Origin: Namhaeicola sp039714555
GTDB lineage: Bacteria > Bacteroidota > Bacteroidia > Flavobacteriales > Flavobacteriaceae
NCBI GenBank assembly: GCA_039714555.1
Contig: JBDLJB010000005.1
Span: 1-64,000, forward strand
Reading direction: 5' to 3'
DNA: 64,000 bases
The translations under genes and the position numbers were made by a program. Under the pieces are notes generated by a model. It was not told the origin of the DNA. It did no database searches and saw only the letters and a program-made list of their open reading frames with translations. Positions 8,526 through 17,648 of this stretch are shown in pieces; the first letter of the stretch is position 1; each line of letters opens with the position of its first letter.

Positions 8526-9428
8526 TTATAGTTTTCCCAAATATAAATTTTTAATAATCCCATCCGATAGTCCGATCTTTGGAACGTATATTTGGTTGGC
8601 TTTGCTCCATTTCATAGCAGAAAGATAAATTTTTGATGCCGGTATGATAACATCAGCTCTATCAGGATTTAGATCTAATTCACTTATGCGTTCATTATAG
8701 GACATTTCTTTTAAGAATTTATAATAAGAGTTCAAATAAATATATGAAAGTGGGCTACCGGGCGATTTTCCTGATAATTTGAATATTTTATTGATATTAC
8801 CTCCTGAGCCGATCAGTGATAATCCCGGTAGATCTTTACTTGTTTTTTTAATCCATTTTTTTGCATCTTCCCAAGTTGTCTTCTCAACTTTATTATCCAA
8901 AATCCTTACAGTTCCTAAGGGGAAAGATTTTGAATCGATCAATTTACCTTCATTAAAAAAAGTAAATTCGGTACTACCGCCCCCAACATCAACATATAAA
9001 TAAGGTTTATCACTTTGTATGAGCTGTTTTAGATCAGTAGATGAAATGATTTCAGCTTCTTCTTTACCGTTGATGACATCAATTTTAACGCTGGTTTTTT
9101 TAAAGATATTATTGATGATCTCCTTATTATTTTTAGCTTCTCTCATAGCCGAAGTAGCACAAGCCTTATATTTTTCAACACCATACACTTTCATGATCAA
9201 TTGAAAAGCTTGCATTGCATCACACAACCTATCTTCATTATTATCAGAAATTTCACCTGTGGTAAAAACATCTTCTCCCAAACGAATTGGAACACGAACT
9301 AAAGAAGATTTTACAAACTTTGTTTCTTTCTTTTTAAATTCGATTACGTTAGAAATTAACAATCTTACTCCGTTAGAACCAATATCAATTGCTGCGTATT
9401 TATGAAGCTTCATAGTAGAATTGGACAT
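8526..9428 (-). CDS. Ppx/GppA family phosphatase
   Basis: A 300-residue cytoplasmic protein of the exopolyphosphatase/guanosine pentaphosphatase family (ASKHA fold). The phosphate-binding loops are present: YAAIDIGSNGVRLL at the N terminus and YVDVGGGSTEFTF near residue 145. SAMREAKN and NGKEEAEII supply the conserved acidic residues. It has only the two ASKHA subdomains, without the C-terminal HD-like domain of longer Ppx enzymes, and is the usual short Bacteroidetes form. It could degrade polyphosphate or pppGpp. SixA lies 22 bp upstream on the same strand, probably in one operon. Confidence 0.88.
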   Translation of the reverse strand: MSNSTMKLHKYAAIDIGSNGVRLLISNVIEFKKKETKFVKSSLVRVPIRLGEDVFTTGEISDNNEDRLCDAMQAFQLIMKVYGVEKYKACATSAMREAKNNKEIINNIFKKTSVKIDVINGKEEAEIISSTDLKQLIQSDKPYLYVDVGGGSTEFTFFNEGKLIDSKSFPLGTVRILDNKVEKTTWEDAKKWIKKTSKDLPGLSLIGSGGNINKIFKLSGKSPGSPLSYIYLNSYYKFLKEMSYNERISELDLNPDRADVIIPASKIYLSAMKWSKANQIYVPKIGLSDGIIKNLYLGKL

Positions 9429-9450
9429 TAAAAAATTAAAATTTCAATTA

Positions 9451-9939
9451 CTATTTATAATATTTAGGAAATTCAGTAAATAAGGTCTTTCCTCTCTTAA
9501 TATTTTTCCAGTGACTGGTTTTAAATTCAATGGCAACTACACCGCAAGTTGAAACATGATCAATAATTTTATGACCGTATTTATTTACAAAATCACTTAT
9601 ACCGTGATCATGGCTAAAAATAATTGCCGAGTCAAAACCGTCATCCAAAGCTTTTACAGTTTTGATAAGATAACCATCACTAAAACTGTATAATGATTTG
9701 CTTATTTTTATATTGGCCAACGGGTAGTTAAAAGTATAGCTAAATATCATGGCAGTATGTAGAGCTCTGTTAGCACAACTTGAGACAAAAACAGAAGGCG
9801 TATCAATTTTTTTTTGTAAAACGGTTGAAATTAGATAAGCATCATCAATACCTCTTTTTTTTAAAGGTCGGTCAATATCTTTAATTCCTTCATATTCCCA
9901 TGAAGATTTGGCATGGCGGACAATGTAAAGGGTTTTCAT
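9451..9939 (-). CDS. SixA-like histidine phosphatase
   Basis: A 162-residue single-domain histidine phosphatase (phosphoglycerate mutase superfamily). The RHG motif is RHAKSSW, with the phospho-accepting His9. The second catalytic histidine is in FSHDHG (110-113). SixA dephosphorylates histidine-phosphorylated proteins in E. coli; the target here is unknown, and many Bacteroidetes genomes lack the usual SixA partners. It precedes ppx on the same strand at 22 bp. A TATATTTG element at 9970-9977 could be its promoter. Confidence 0.85.
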   Translation of the reverse strand: MKTLYIVRHAKSSWEYEGIKDIDRPLKKRGIDDAYLISTVLQKKIDTPSVFVSSCANRALHTAMIFSYTFNYPLANIKISKSLYSFSDGYLIKTVKALDDGFDSAIIFSHDHGISDFVNKYGHKIIDHVSTCGVVAIEFKTSHWKNIKRGKTLFTEFPKYYK

Positions 9940-10023
9940 TTATTTCATTTGAGTTTTAAATAGATGAATCAAATATATAAAACTTTTTAATTTTTTCTTT
10001 AAATTTAAATTTTTAAAACTTGA

Positions 10024-10671
10024 TTAAGGCTCTAATCTTTCAATTTTCCAGTTGTAATCTTTTTGTAATGTATAACGAATTCTATCGTGCATTCTATTGG
10101 GTCTTCCTTGCCAGAATTCAATAGAATAAGGTTTTACAATATATCCACCCCAATGTTTTGGTCGTGGAATTTCGCTGTTGCGGAACTTTTTATCGTAGAT
10201 CTCTAATTTTTCATCTAATTCTTCTCTTGAGTCTATAACTTTACTCTGATTTGATGCCCAAGCACCTAATTTACTACCATGGGGTCGCGTTTCAAAATAA
10301 CCATCAGATAGGTTTTCAGCAATTTTTTCGGCTTTTCCGTTGATAATAATTTGATGTTCTATACTATGCCAAAAAAAAGAAATACAAACATTAGGATTTT
10401 TTTCTATGGCTTTGCCTTTATCACTATTGTAATTTGAGTAAAAAATAAAACCTTCCCAAGTGAAGCGCTTTAATAATACAATCCGGTTTTTAGGTAAATT
10501 ATCCAAACCAATAGTAGCAATATTCATAATATTTGCTTCTTCTATACCATCAAATTCATCAGCTTGATAGAACCATTTTTGAAACAATTCCATCGGATTT
10601 TCCGGTACATTATTCTTTAGCAAAGCATCTTTTTCGTAAGATTTTCTATAATTGCTTAAATCTTTTTCCAT
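10024..10671 (-). CDS. pdxH: pyridoxamine 5'-phosphate oxidase
   Basis: A 215-residue FMN enzyme that oxidises pyridoxine or pyridoxamine 5'-phosphate to pyridoxal 5'-phosphate, the last step of vitamin B6 synthesis and salvage. Hallmarks are NRIVLLKRF and FYSNYNSDKGKAI for FMN binding, and the C-terminal signature IEFWQGRPNRMHDR with the closing ERLEP. Length matches the family. The ATG at 10671 lies 5 bases after a strong promoter, which itself overlaps the end of the upstream symporter gene; the mRNA would be almost leaderless. Confidence 0.96.
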   Translation of the reverse strand: MEKDLSNYRKSYEKDALLKNNVPENPMELFQKWFYQADEFDGIEEANIMNIATIGLDNLPKNRIVLLKRFTWEGFIFYSNYNSDKGKAIEKNPNVCISFFWHSIEHQIIINGKAEKIAENLSDGYFETRPHGSKLGAWASNQSKVIDSREELDEKLEIYDKKFRNSEIPRPKHWGGYIVKPYSIEFWQGRPNRMHDRIRYTLQKDYNWKIERLEP

Positions 10672-10676
10672 GGGGT

Positions 10677-10709
10677 CAAAAGTAGCTATTTTTTCTTTAT
10701 TAAATACAA
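10677..10709 (-). promoter_or_regulatory. promoter of pdxH
   Basis: On the minus strand, TTG (10709-10707), a 22 bp gap, then TACTTTTG (10684-10677). The -33 part lies inside the 3' end of the symporter gene. Five bases separate the element from the pdxH ATG. Confidence 0.55.
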
Positions 10710-12143
10710 TCCGAAAAAAGTGAAAATTCCGTTAAGGATCAATATTTCATAACCAAAAACAAAGCCGTTAAACCATAAAGCAGCATATGTATTTAAAATA
10801 TAAGTAAATGTTACAGATAGTATTGCAATTATCCAAACCCATTTATCTTTAATTTGGTATTTGGTAAATATTCCGAATGAAAATAAACCTAGCAGCGGGC
10901 CATAAGTAAATGTTGATACCTGTAATAAACTACTGATGACATTTTCTTTTAATACATACTTGAATAAAATGATTACTAAAACCAATATAATTGATATTCC
11001 AACATGCACTTTTTTACGAATTGATTTTTGCTTACTTTCTTCTTTTTTTTCAATATTTAAAAAATCTATACTAAATGAAGTAGTTAATGATGTTAAGGCA
11101 CTATCAGCACTAGAATAAGCTGCAGCTATCAGGCCCAAAATAAAAATGATTGCCAATGAAATACCAAGGTTTCCATTTAATGCAATTTCAGGATACAAAA
11201 GATCGGTTTTTATATTTCCACTTACAGTTGGTATAGCTATTCCGAATTTTTCAGCATAAATAAACAGCAGATTGCCTAAAAATAAAAAAACCAGATTGAC
11301 AATTATTAAAATAAAACCCAAAGAAATTACATTCCATTTAGCTTCTTTGGTATTTTTACAAGTGAGATTTTTTTGCATATTATCCTGATCGAGTCCGGTC
11401 ATGGCGATAGTGATAAACATACCACCCAAAATCGATTTCAAAAAATACTTCTTATCGTAAAAATCTTCAGTAAAAATAACTTTACTGTATTTTTTATAAT
11501 TATTGGTTTGAATTATTTCTGCAAAAGAATAATCTAATTTGTTAAGTATGATAATTATGGTTGCAATTACTGCAAAAAGCATTAAAAAAGTTTGTAAAAT
11601 ATCTGTCCAAACTATTGTTTTAATACCACTTTTATAGGTATATATCCAAATGAGTAAAACCGAAAAAATAACGGTAATCTCAAATGGAATTTTCCAGGCA
11701 TCAAATATAAAATACTGTAAAACAGAGGCTACTAAGAACAATCGGAAAGAAGCAATTAGTATTCGGGAAATAAAAAAGAAAAATGCTCCTGTTTTATGAC
11801 TTATTCTCCCAAATCTTTGCCCTAAATATTCATAAATAGAAGTAATATTTAATTTGTAATAAATAGGTAATAAAATATAAGCGATAACCAAATAGCCTAA
11901 AAAATAACCAAATACGATTTGTAAATAACTATATTGTGAGCTTTGTACCCACCCTGGAACAGATAAAAAAGTGACTCCAGAAAGAGAAGCTCCAATCATT
12001 CCAAAAGCAACAACATACCAAGGTGATCTTTTATTGGCCCTAAAAAATACTGTGTTACTATCATCTTTCCCTGTAAGAATAGAAATTATGATCAAAGTAC
12101 CAAAATAAACTAATATAATAAACAGTAAAAGAGCAGGTTTCAT
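10686..12143 (-). CDS. sodium:solute symporter (SSF family)
   Basis: A 485-residue inner-membrane transporter with about 13 hydrophobic helices, the normal SSF size. The N terminus has the family pattern RSPWYVVAFGMIGASLSGVT. Later come TGLDQDNMQKNL and the helix GLIAAAYSSADSALTSLTTS, with the Ser/Thr residues of the sodium site. The substrate cannot be told from sequence; Bacteroidetes members are often annotated as sugar, sialic acid or unspecified solute carriers. It sits directly upstream of pdxH and divergent from the HGSNAT-like gene. Confidence 0.9.
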   Translation of the reverse strand: MKPALLLFIILVYFGTLIIISILTGKDDSNTVFFRANKRSPWYVVAFGMIGASLSGVTFLSVPGWVQSSQYSYLQIVFGYFLGYLVIAYILLPIYYKLNITSIYEYLGQRFGRISHKTGAFFFFISRILIASFRLFLVASVLQYFIFDAWKIPFEITVIFSVLLIWIYTYKSGIKTIVWTDILQTFLMLFAVIATIIIILNKLDYSFAEIIQTNNYKKYSKVIFTEDFYDKKYFLKSILGGMFITIAMTGLDQDNMQKNLTCKNTKEAKWNVISLGFILIIVNLVFLFLGNLLFIYAEKFGIAIPTVSGNIKTDLLYPEIALNGNLGISLAIIFILGLIAAAYSSADSALTSLTTSFSIDFLNIEKKEESKQKSIRKKVHVGISIILVLVIILFKYVLKENVISSLLQVSTFTYGPLLGLFSFGIFTKYQIKDKWVWIIAILSVTFTYILNTYAALWFNGFVFGYEILILNGIFTFFGLYLIKKK

Positions 12144-12234
12144 TTTAAATTGAGTTAATGTAGCAAATAAACAAAAATTTATATAGTTTTATACTTTTAA
12201 TATTTATAAAACTTCATTTATAATAAATAAACTT

Positions 12235-13347
12235 ATGAGTACAAAACAACGTATTTTATCTGTTGATATTTTTAGAGGAGCAACAATAGCTGCAATGATC
12301 TTAGTAAATACTCCTGGAACCTGGAGCCATGTTTATGCTCCGTTCTTACATGCAGAATGGCATGGATTAACACCAACGGATCTGATTTTTCCATTTTTCT
12401 TGTTCATTGTAGGTATGTCAATCACTTTTGCTTATACAAAAAAGAAAGCAACAGGTATCACGGTTGATGTTTATAAAAAAATTATTTCGAGAACTTTAAA
12501 ACTGATTTTTTTGGGTCTATTTTTGGCAGGTTTTAAATATAGTATCCCATTTTTTAAAGAATTATCACATTTGCGAATACCTGGAGTATTACAGCGAATT
12601 GGTGTAGTATTTTTTATAGCATCTATTTTGTTTTTGCATTTTAATTGGAAAACCCTTTTGGGGATTTTTGTAGTAATATTAGTAGGATATTGGCTTATAA
12701 TGACACAGATTCCTGTTAATGGTGAAATGCCTTTATTGACTAAAGAATCTAATTTAGCTTCGGTTGTTGATCTAAATATACTTACAGTTGATCATATGTG
12801 GAAAACCCTCTATGATCCTGAAGGAATTTTAAGTACAATTCCTGCCATTGCAACTACAATTTTTGGTATGTTTTTAGGAATGATACTTTTAAACAAAGAA
12901 AAAACTCAACAAGAAAAATTAAAATATTTTGTTATTATTGGAATTGTAGCACTTGCAATTGGTTATGTATGGAGTATTGTTTTTCCTTTAAATAAAGCCT
13001 TATGGACAAGCAGTTTTGTATTGGTTACTGGTGGTTGGGCAAGTTTGATTTATGCTGCGATTTATTATGTTGCTGATATTTTAGGACATAATGAATGGGG
13101 TAAACCTGCAATAATTTTTGGTTCAAATGCGATTACGGTTTATTTTTTATCAAGTTTTATGTCAAAAACTTTTGGGTTAATTAAGTTACCAAGTGGACAA
13201 TCATTACATGGGTATTTATATGAAATATTGTCTTCAATTATTACAATCCCAAAATTAAGTTCATTAATTTATGCGATCTTAATCATTATTTTTTATTATT
13301 TAATTGCACATATTTTATATAAAAAGAAGATTTTTATAAAAGTGTAA
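12235..13347 (+). CDS. HGSNAT-like membrane acyltransferase (DUF5009)
   Basis: A 370-residue membrane protein with about ten helices, related to heparan-alpha-glucosaminide N-acetyltransferase. The diagnostic N terminus is present: RILSVDIFRGATIAAMILVN, followed by WHGLTPTDLIFPFFLFIVGM. The human enzyme moves acetyl groups across the lysosomal membrane onto glucosamine. Bacterial members probably acylate envelope or imported sugars, but the substrate is unknown. The start fits the family N terminus. recR follows after 18 bp but has its own promoter element. Confidence 0.85.
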   Translation: MSTKQRILSVDIFRGATIAAMILVNTPGTWSHVYAPFLHAEWHGLTPTDLIFPFFLFIVGMSITFAYTKKKATGITVDVYKKIISRTLKLIFLGLFLAGFKYSIPFFKELSHLRIPGVLQRIGVVFFIASILFLHFNWKTLLGIFVVILVGYWLIMTQIPVNGEMPLLTKESNLASVVDLNILTVDHMWKTLYDPEGILSTIPAIATTIFGMFLGMILLNKEKTQQEKLKYFVIIGIVALAIGYVWSIVFPLNKALWTSSFVLVTGGWASLIYAAIYYVADILGHNEWGKPAIIFGSNAITVYFLSSFMSKTFGLIKLPSGQSLHGYLYEILSSIITIPKLSSLIYAILIIIFYYLIAHILYKKKIFIKV

Positions 13348-13353
13348 AAAGAT

Positions 13354-13361
13354 TACATTTG
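13354..13361 (+). promoter_or_regulatory. -7 promoter element of recR
   Basis: TACATTTG followed by CA matches TAnnTTTGC. Four bases separate it from the recR ATG at 13366, so any transcript from here would be leaderless. No TTG is seen at the -33 distance. Confidence 0.4.
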
Positions 13362-13365
13362 CAAA

Positions 13366-13986
13366 ATGGAATTTTCTTCTAAATTATTGGAAAATGCGGT
13401 AAATGAAATGTCGCAATTACCCGGTATTGGTAAACGTACTGCATTACGCTTGGTTTTACATTTATTAAGGCAGCCTAAAGAACATACTTCGTATTTGGCT
13501 GATGCTTTAAAAAATTTTAGAAATGATATCAAACTGTGTGAGAATTGTCATAATATTTCGGATGTTGAACTTTGTGAAATATGTGAAAATCCAAAAAGAA
13601 ATAGTCAATTAATTTGTGTTGTAGAAGATATTCGCGATGTAATGGCAATTGAAAATACGGCACAATTTAAAGGTCATTATCATGTTTTGGGTGGTAAAAT
13701 TTCACCTATTGAAGGTATTGGTCCGCATAACCTAACGATTGATAGTTTGGTTGAAAAAGTTAAAAACGGAAATGTTAAGGAGCTCATTTTTGCATTGAGT
13801 TCAACAATGGAAGGCGATACTACCAATTTTTATATTTATAAGCAATTAGAAGGCCTTGATATAAGATTATCAACTATTGCCAGAGGTATTTCAGTTGGTG
13901 ATGAACTTGAATATACCGATGAGGTTACTCTGGGTAGGAGTATAGTTAATAGAGTTCCTTTTGAGAATAGTTTGAAAAATTCCTAA
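13366..13986 (+). CDS. recR: recombination mediator RecR
   Basis: A 206-residue RecR, the ring-forming DNA clamp that works with RecO (and RecF) to load RecA at gaps. The helix-hairpin-helix LPGIGKRTALRL spans about 18-29. The zinc finger uses Cys58, Cys61, Cys70 and Cys73. The Toprim domain begins at CVVEDIRDVMAIE, and the C terminus has the Walker-B-like ARGISVGDELEYTDEVTL. Length and start are typical. It converges with the aldo/keto reductase gene, 4 bp apart. Confidence 0.97.
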   Translation: MEFSSKLLENAVNEMSQLPGIGKRTALRLVLHLLRQPKEHTSYLADALKNFRNDIKLCENCHNISDVELCEICENPKRNSQLICVVEDIRDVMAIENTAQFKGHYHVLGGKISPIEGIGPHNLTIDSLVEKVKNGNVKELIFALSSTMEGDTTNFYIYKQLEGLDIRLSTIARGISVGDELEYTDEVTLGRSIVNRVPFENSLKNS

Positions 13987-13990
13987 AGTA

Positions 13991-14983
13991 TTAATCATTT
14001 AAAATTTTATCAATCAAACTTAATTCTTCAGTAGTAAATTCTAATTTAGATTGAATATCAACAGCCTCTTCAATATGTGAAATTCTACTGGCTCCAATTA
14101 TAACTGAGGTAACTCTTTGATCTCTTAAAACCCAGGAAAGTGCCATTTGTGACATTTTCTGACCTCTTTCTGTTGCAATTGTATTTAATTTTTCAATTTT
14201 TGAAATTTTCTCAGGTGTTAGTTCAGAAGATTGTAAAAAACCGTGTGCTTTGGCTACTCTTGAATTTTTCGGAATTCCTTTGAGATATTTATCAGTTAGT
14301 AAACCTTGAAATAATGGACTAAAAACTACCGATCCAACCCCATTTTTTTCTAAAACGTCAAGTAATTCATCTTCTATCCACCTGTCAAACATATTGTATT
14401 TAGGTTGATGTACTATGCAAGGAGTGCCTAATGAATTTAAAATATCAAAGGCTTTTTGAGATTGTTCTGCCGAGTAATTTGAAATACCTATATACAAAGC
14501 TTTCCCTGACCTTACAATTTGATCTAATGCCATCATAGTTTCTTCAAGAGGCGTATTAGGGTCGGGGCGATGGCTGTAAAAAATATCTACATAATCTAAA
14601 CCTAAACGTTGTAAACTTTGATCACAACTAGAAATTAAATATTTTCTAGAACCCCATTCACCATAAGGGCCATCCCACATATTATAACCGGCTTTTGAGG
14701 TAATTATAATTTCGTTGCGATATCTTTGAAGTTCGGTTTTTAATATTTTGCCAAAAGTTTCTTCTGCTGATCCGGGAGGAGGTCCATAATTATTGGCAAG
14801 ATCAAAATGAGTAATTCCTAAATCGAAGGCTTTGAAAATCATTTTCTTTGAATTCTCATAAGTATCTACTCCACCAAAGTTGTGCCATAAACCAAGTGAT
14901 ATTAGAGGTAAAAGTAAACCACTTTTTCCACAACGATTATACTGTAATTTATCATACCTTTTTGAATCTGCTGTATAGCTCAT
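13991..14983 (-). CDS. aldo/keto reductase, YghZ/glyceraldehyde 3-phosphate reductase type
   Basis: A 330-residue NADPH-dependent aldo/keto reductase with a complete TIM barrel. The catalytic residues Asp61, Tyr66 and Lys97 are visible in DLANNYG and SKAGY, and the catalytic His in YSHRPDP near residue 147. The insertion YNMWDGPYGEWGSRK after the Lys and the start YNRCGKSGLLLPLISLGLW are typical of the YghZ group. That group reduces L-glyceraldehyde 3-phosphate and methylglyoxal in E. coli; a detoxifying role is likely here. The glycosidase lipoprotein gene lies 20 bp upstream on the same strand. Confidence 0.92.
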   Translation of the reverse strand: MSYTADSKRYDKLQYNRCGKSGLLLPLISLGLWHNFGGVDTYENSKKMIFKAFDLGITHFDLANNYGPPPGSAEETFGKILKTELQRYRNEIIITSKAGYNMWDGPYGEWGSRKYLISSCDQSLQRLGLDYVDIFYSHRPDPNTPLEETMMALDQIVRSGKALYIGISNYSAEQSQKAFDILNSLGTPCIVHQPKYNMFDRWIEDELLDVLEKNGVGSVVFSPLFQGLLTDKYLKGIPKNSRVAKAHGFLQSSELTPEKISKIEKLNTIATERGQKMSQMALSWVLRDQRVTSVIIGASRISHIEEAVDIQSKLEFTTEELSLIDKILND

Positions 14984-15003
14984 AGCTTAAAATATTTTAG
15001 AAA

Positions 15004-15855
15004 TTATTTTTTATCATTTTTCATTATTAAAAATACATTCGCAACAGGTCTTTCTCCAGTTTTGTCACTAGGTTGGTTTACTACACCTTTGCTATCAATC
15101 CACATAGTTGTTGAACCACCACCATCTAAATTTATGGCCTCTATACACCCAAGGTCTAATAGAAAATCTTGTAGTTCAAATAGATCCATGCCTTTTGCAT
15201 TTGACCTTCGCCCATCAATAGTTACAAATAATATGGATTCTTTTGTTTTACAAACACAAGTTCTGGGATGTTTATTTTGAACAAATTTTGAATCAAACAT
15301 TTTTGATCTTTTTGCATTATGCAGTAGAATTGGTCCGGAAATAATTACAGCTTTCTCTTTTTTTGATTTACTATAGAATTGGTCGGATTTTTTTGGTTGA
15401 ATTTCAAAAGTATTATTCTTATAAAGAATTATAGCACCATTAATTAATGAATTTGATTTTGCCCATTTTATTTCGGGATCAAAAGTATTATTAATAGCGG
15501 TATCATTTATTTCTAAATACGTAACACTTCCACCTTTATCCATATCAAAATAACTCCCATTGATAGCACCAATTGCATTCTCACTTTTACCAAAGTCGCT
15601 TGTAGTTTTTAGGGCTGATTTCGAATAACCAATTTCTATGTTAAAATGATCATTGGGGTAATTTTGTAGTTTTATAATATTAATTTCTTGGTTATTTTTG
15701 AAAGAAGTATCATTTTTTATTTGAGTGTGTTCAAAAAATATATCTGAAGTTTTGTTATGAGATGTCTCAATACTTTTACAACTAATATTCAAAAGAAAAA
15801 CAGATACAAAAACAAAGCATTCCCAACAGTAAGATTTCTTGTTTGATCCTTTCAT
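15004..15855 (-). CDS. phosphodiester glycosidase family lipoprotein (NAGPA/DUF2233)
   Basis: A 283-residue predicted lipoprotein; the lipobox LLNISC puts the lipidated residue at Cys26, after a rather long N region. The body is a NAGPA-type domain, the family of the uncovering enzyme that removes GlcNAc from a phosphodiester. Motifs seen are AINGSYFDMDKGG, RTCVCKTKESILFVTIDGR and the hallmark NLDGGGSTTMW near the C terminus. It probably cleaves a sugar phosphodiester at the envelope. A long intergenic region separates it from the divergent glycosyltransferase gene. Confidence 0.85.
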   Translation of the reverse strand: MKGSNKKSYCWECFVFVSVFLLNISCKSIETSHNKTSDIFFEHTQIKNDTSFKNNQEINIIKLQNYPNDHFNIEIGYSKSALKTTSDFGKSENAIGAINGSYFDMDKGGSVTYLEINDTAINNTFDPEIKWAKSNSLINGAIILYKNNTFEIQPKKSDQFYSKSKKEKAVIISGPILLHNAKRSKMFDSKFVQNKHPRTCVCKTKESILFVTIDGRRSNAKGMDLFELQDFLLDLGCIEAINLDGGGSTTMWIDSKGVVNQPSDKTGERPVANVFLIMKNDKK

Positions 15856-16005
15856 GATCCTTAGTTATTATTTATAATATTGGATTAAATATTTAAGTAT
15901 ATTTAATAGAAAATGTTCAATATTGTTGAATTGAATAATATATATTAGTAAAAGTACATATCTCTTTTAAGAAAATATAATATTTTTACCTAAAAACAAT
16001 TCTAC

Positions 16006-17127
16006 TTGATAAAACTTTCTGTCATAATTGTCAATTATAATGTTCGCTATTTTTTAGAACAATGCCTTATAAGTGTTAATGAGGCATGTAAAGACTTATC
16101 TTCAGAAATAATTGTAATTGATAATAATTCTAGCGATGATAGTTGTAGAATGATCAATAAAAGATTTCCGAAAGTAAATTTAATTTGCAATAAGCAAAAT
16201 ATTGGATTTGGTAAAGCAAATAATTTAGCTATTTCGAAAGCAAAAGGTGAATATTTACTTATCTTAAATCCTGATACTTTTCTTGCTGAAGATATTTTAC
16301 AAAAGATAATTGATTTTGCTGAAAAAAAAGATGATTTTGGTGCTTTGGGTGTGAAAATGATTGATGGAAAAGGAATGTTCTTGCCTGAAAGCAAGCGTAA
16401 TATTCCAACAATTAAGATTGCAATTAAGAAAATAGCAGGATATTCAAAAGATTATTATGCCAACCATATTGATAAAAATAAAAATGGAAAAATTGAGATT
16501 CTAACCGGAGCTTTTATGTTGTTAAAGCGAAGTGTTTTTAATGAAATTAAAGGTTTTGATGAAGATTACTTTATGTATGGTGAAGATATTGATTTGTGTT
16601 ATAAAATACTCAATAAAGGTTATCAGAATTATTATTTTGGAAAGAGTTCAATCATTCATTACAAAGGTGAGAGTACGATTAAAAATATTGGTTATTTAAA
16701 AAACTTTTATGGTGCAATGCAAATATTTTACAATAAGCATTTTAAAAAAAATATTTTGGATGATTTTTTACAAAAAATGATGGTAAAAATGTTAGTTATA
16801 TTGAATACTGCCAAAACAAAGAATGTTTATGCAGATACCAAATTGAAAAGAAATATCTTAATCATTGGAAATAGATCAAAATTATATCAAGAGGTTTTAA
16901 GTGATTTGAAACCAAAAAAAATTGAAATAACCCATGAACTTCCTTTTGATATTTCAGGATTTGATACAATATTTATTGATCAGAATTATGTTAGCAATAA
17001 AGAAATAATTCAAATTTTTCAAGAAGAACAATTACAAAATCTATCTAAAAGAATAATTTCAAAAGACTCTAATTTTTATTTAGGTAGTGATTCATCTATA
17101 GATAAGGGAGAAGTTGTAGTATTTTAA
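16006..17127 (+). CDS. family 2 glycosyltransferase (rhamnosyltransferase-like)
   Basis: A 373-residue GT2 enzyme. The nucleotide-sugar half has SVIIVNYNVRYFLEQCL, the DNNSSDDS loop and LLILNPDTFL (the DxD-like site). The acceptor half has TGAFMLLKRSVFNEIKGFDE and the signature YGEDIDLCYKI, which marks the rhamnosyltransferase-like branch that builds surface polysaccharide. A C-terminal extension of about 110 residues is not recognised. The start codon is TTG; it is required to include the first beta strand of the fold. The gene stands alone and converges with cdd. Confidence 0.88.
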   Translation: MIKLSVIIVNYNVRYFLEQCLISVNEACKDLSSEIIVIDNNSSDDSCRMINKRFPKVNLICNKQNIGFGKANNLAISKAKGEYLLILNPDTFLAEDILQKIIDFAEKKDDFGALGVKMIDGKGMFLPESKRNIPTIKIAIKKIAGYSKDYYANHIDKNKNGKIEILTGAFMLLKRSVFNEIKGFDEDYFMYGEDIDLCYKILNKGYQNYYFGKSSIIHYKGESTIKNIGYLKNFYGAMQIFYNKHFKKNILDDFLQKMMVKMLVILNTAKTKNVYADTKLKRNILIIGNRSKLYQEVLSDLKPKKIEITHELPFDISGFDTIFIDQNYVSNKEIIQIFQEEQLQNLSKRIISKDSNFYLGSDSSIDKGEVVVF

Positions 17128-17159
17128 ATATTTACGTCAATTTTTAATGTAAAAAAAAA

Positions 17160-17642
17160 TTATAAAAGTGTATTGTCAAAAGCAAAAGGGAGTAAATCTT
17201 TTAAAGAATTGGCTTTGATAATATTTCCAGTTTCTCCGGTGAAATATACCTCTATATTTTTTGACTGTTTGAATTCGTACTCAGCAATGGTTTGACGACA
17301 AGCGCCACAAGGTGAAACAGGTTTATCAACTTTGTGTTTAGATGAACTTGCTGTTATGAAAATTTTCTTGATTTTAGCTTCAGGAAATTGTGAAGCAGCA
17401 TTCCAAATTGCAATTCTTTCGGCGCACATTCCAGACGGATATGCAGCATTTTCTTGATTGTTTCCTAATATAATCTTACCATTATCCAAAAGTAAAGATG
17501 CTCCTACACTAAAATGGGAATAAGGGGCATAAGAACTATTTTTGGCTTCAATTGCTTTTAAAAATAACTCTTTATCTTGTTTTGGAAGTTCAGAACTATT
17601 TTCGAAAATAATATATTTTGAATTTATTTTTAACTCGTTCAT
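17160..17642 (-). CDS. cdd: cytidine deaminase
   Basis: A 160-residue homotetrameric-type cytidine deaminase converting (deoxy)cytidine to uridine. Zinc ligands Cys73, Cys112 and Cys115 and the catalytic Glu75 are all present in CAERIAIW and PCGACRQTIAEY. SSYAPYSHFSVGASLL is the substrate-binding N-terminal motif. It is the third gene of the porU-porV-cdd series, 6 bp after porV; the same order is found in other Flavobacteriaceae, though pyrimidine salvage has no obvious link to secretion. Confidence 0.95.
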   Translation of the reverse strand: MNELKINSKYIIFENSSELPKQDKELFLKAIEAKNSSYAPYSHFSVGASLLLDNGKIILGNNQENAAYPSGMCAERIAIWNAASQFPEAKIKKIFITASSSKHKVDKPVSPCGACRQTIAEYEFKQSKNIEVYFTGETGNIIKANSLKDLLPFAFDNTLL

Positions 17643-17648
17643 TGTTGT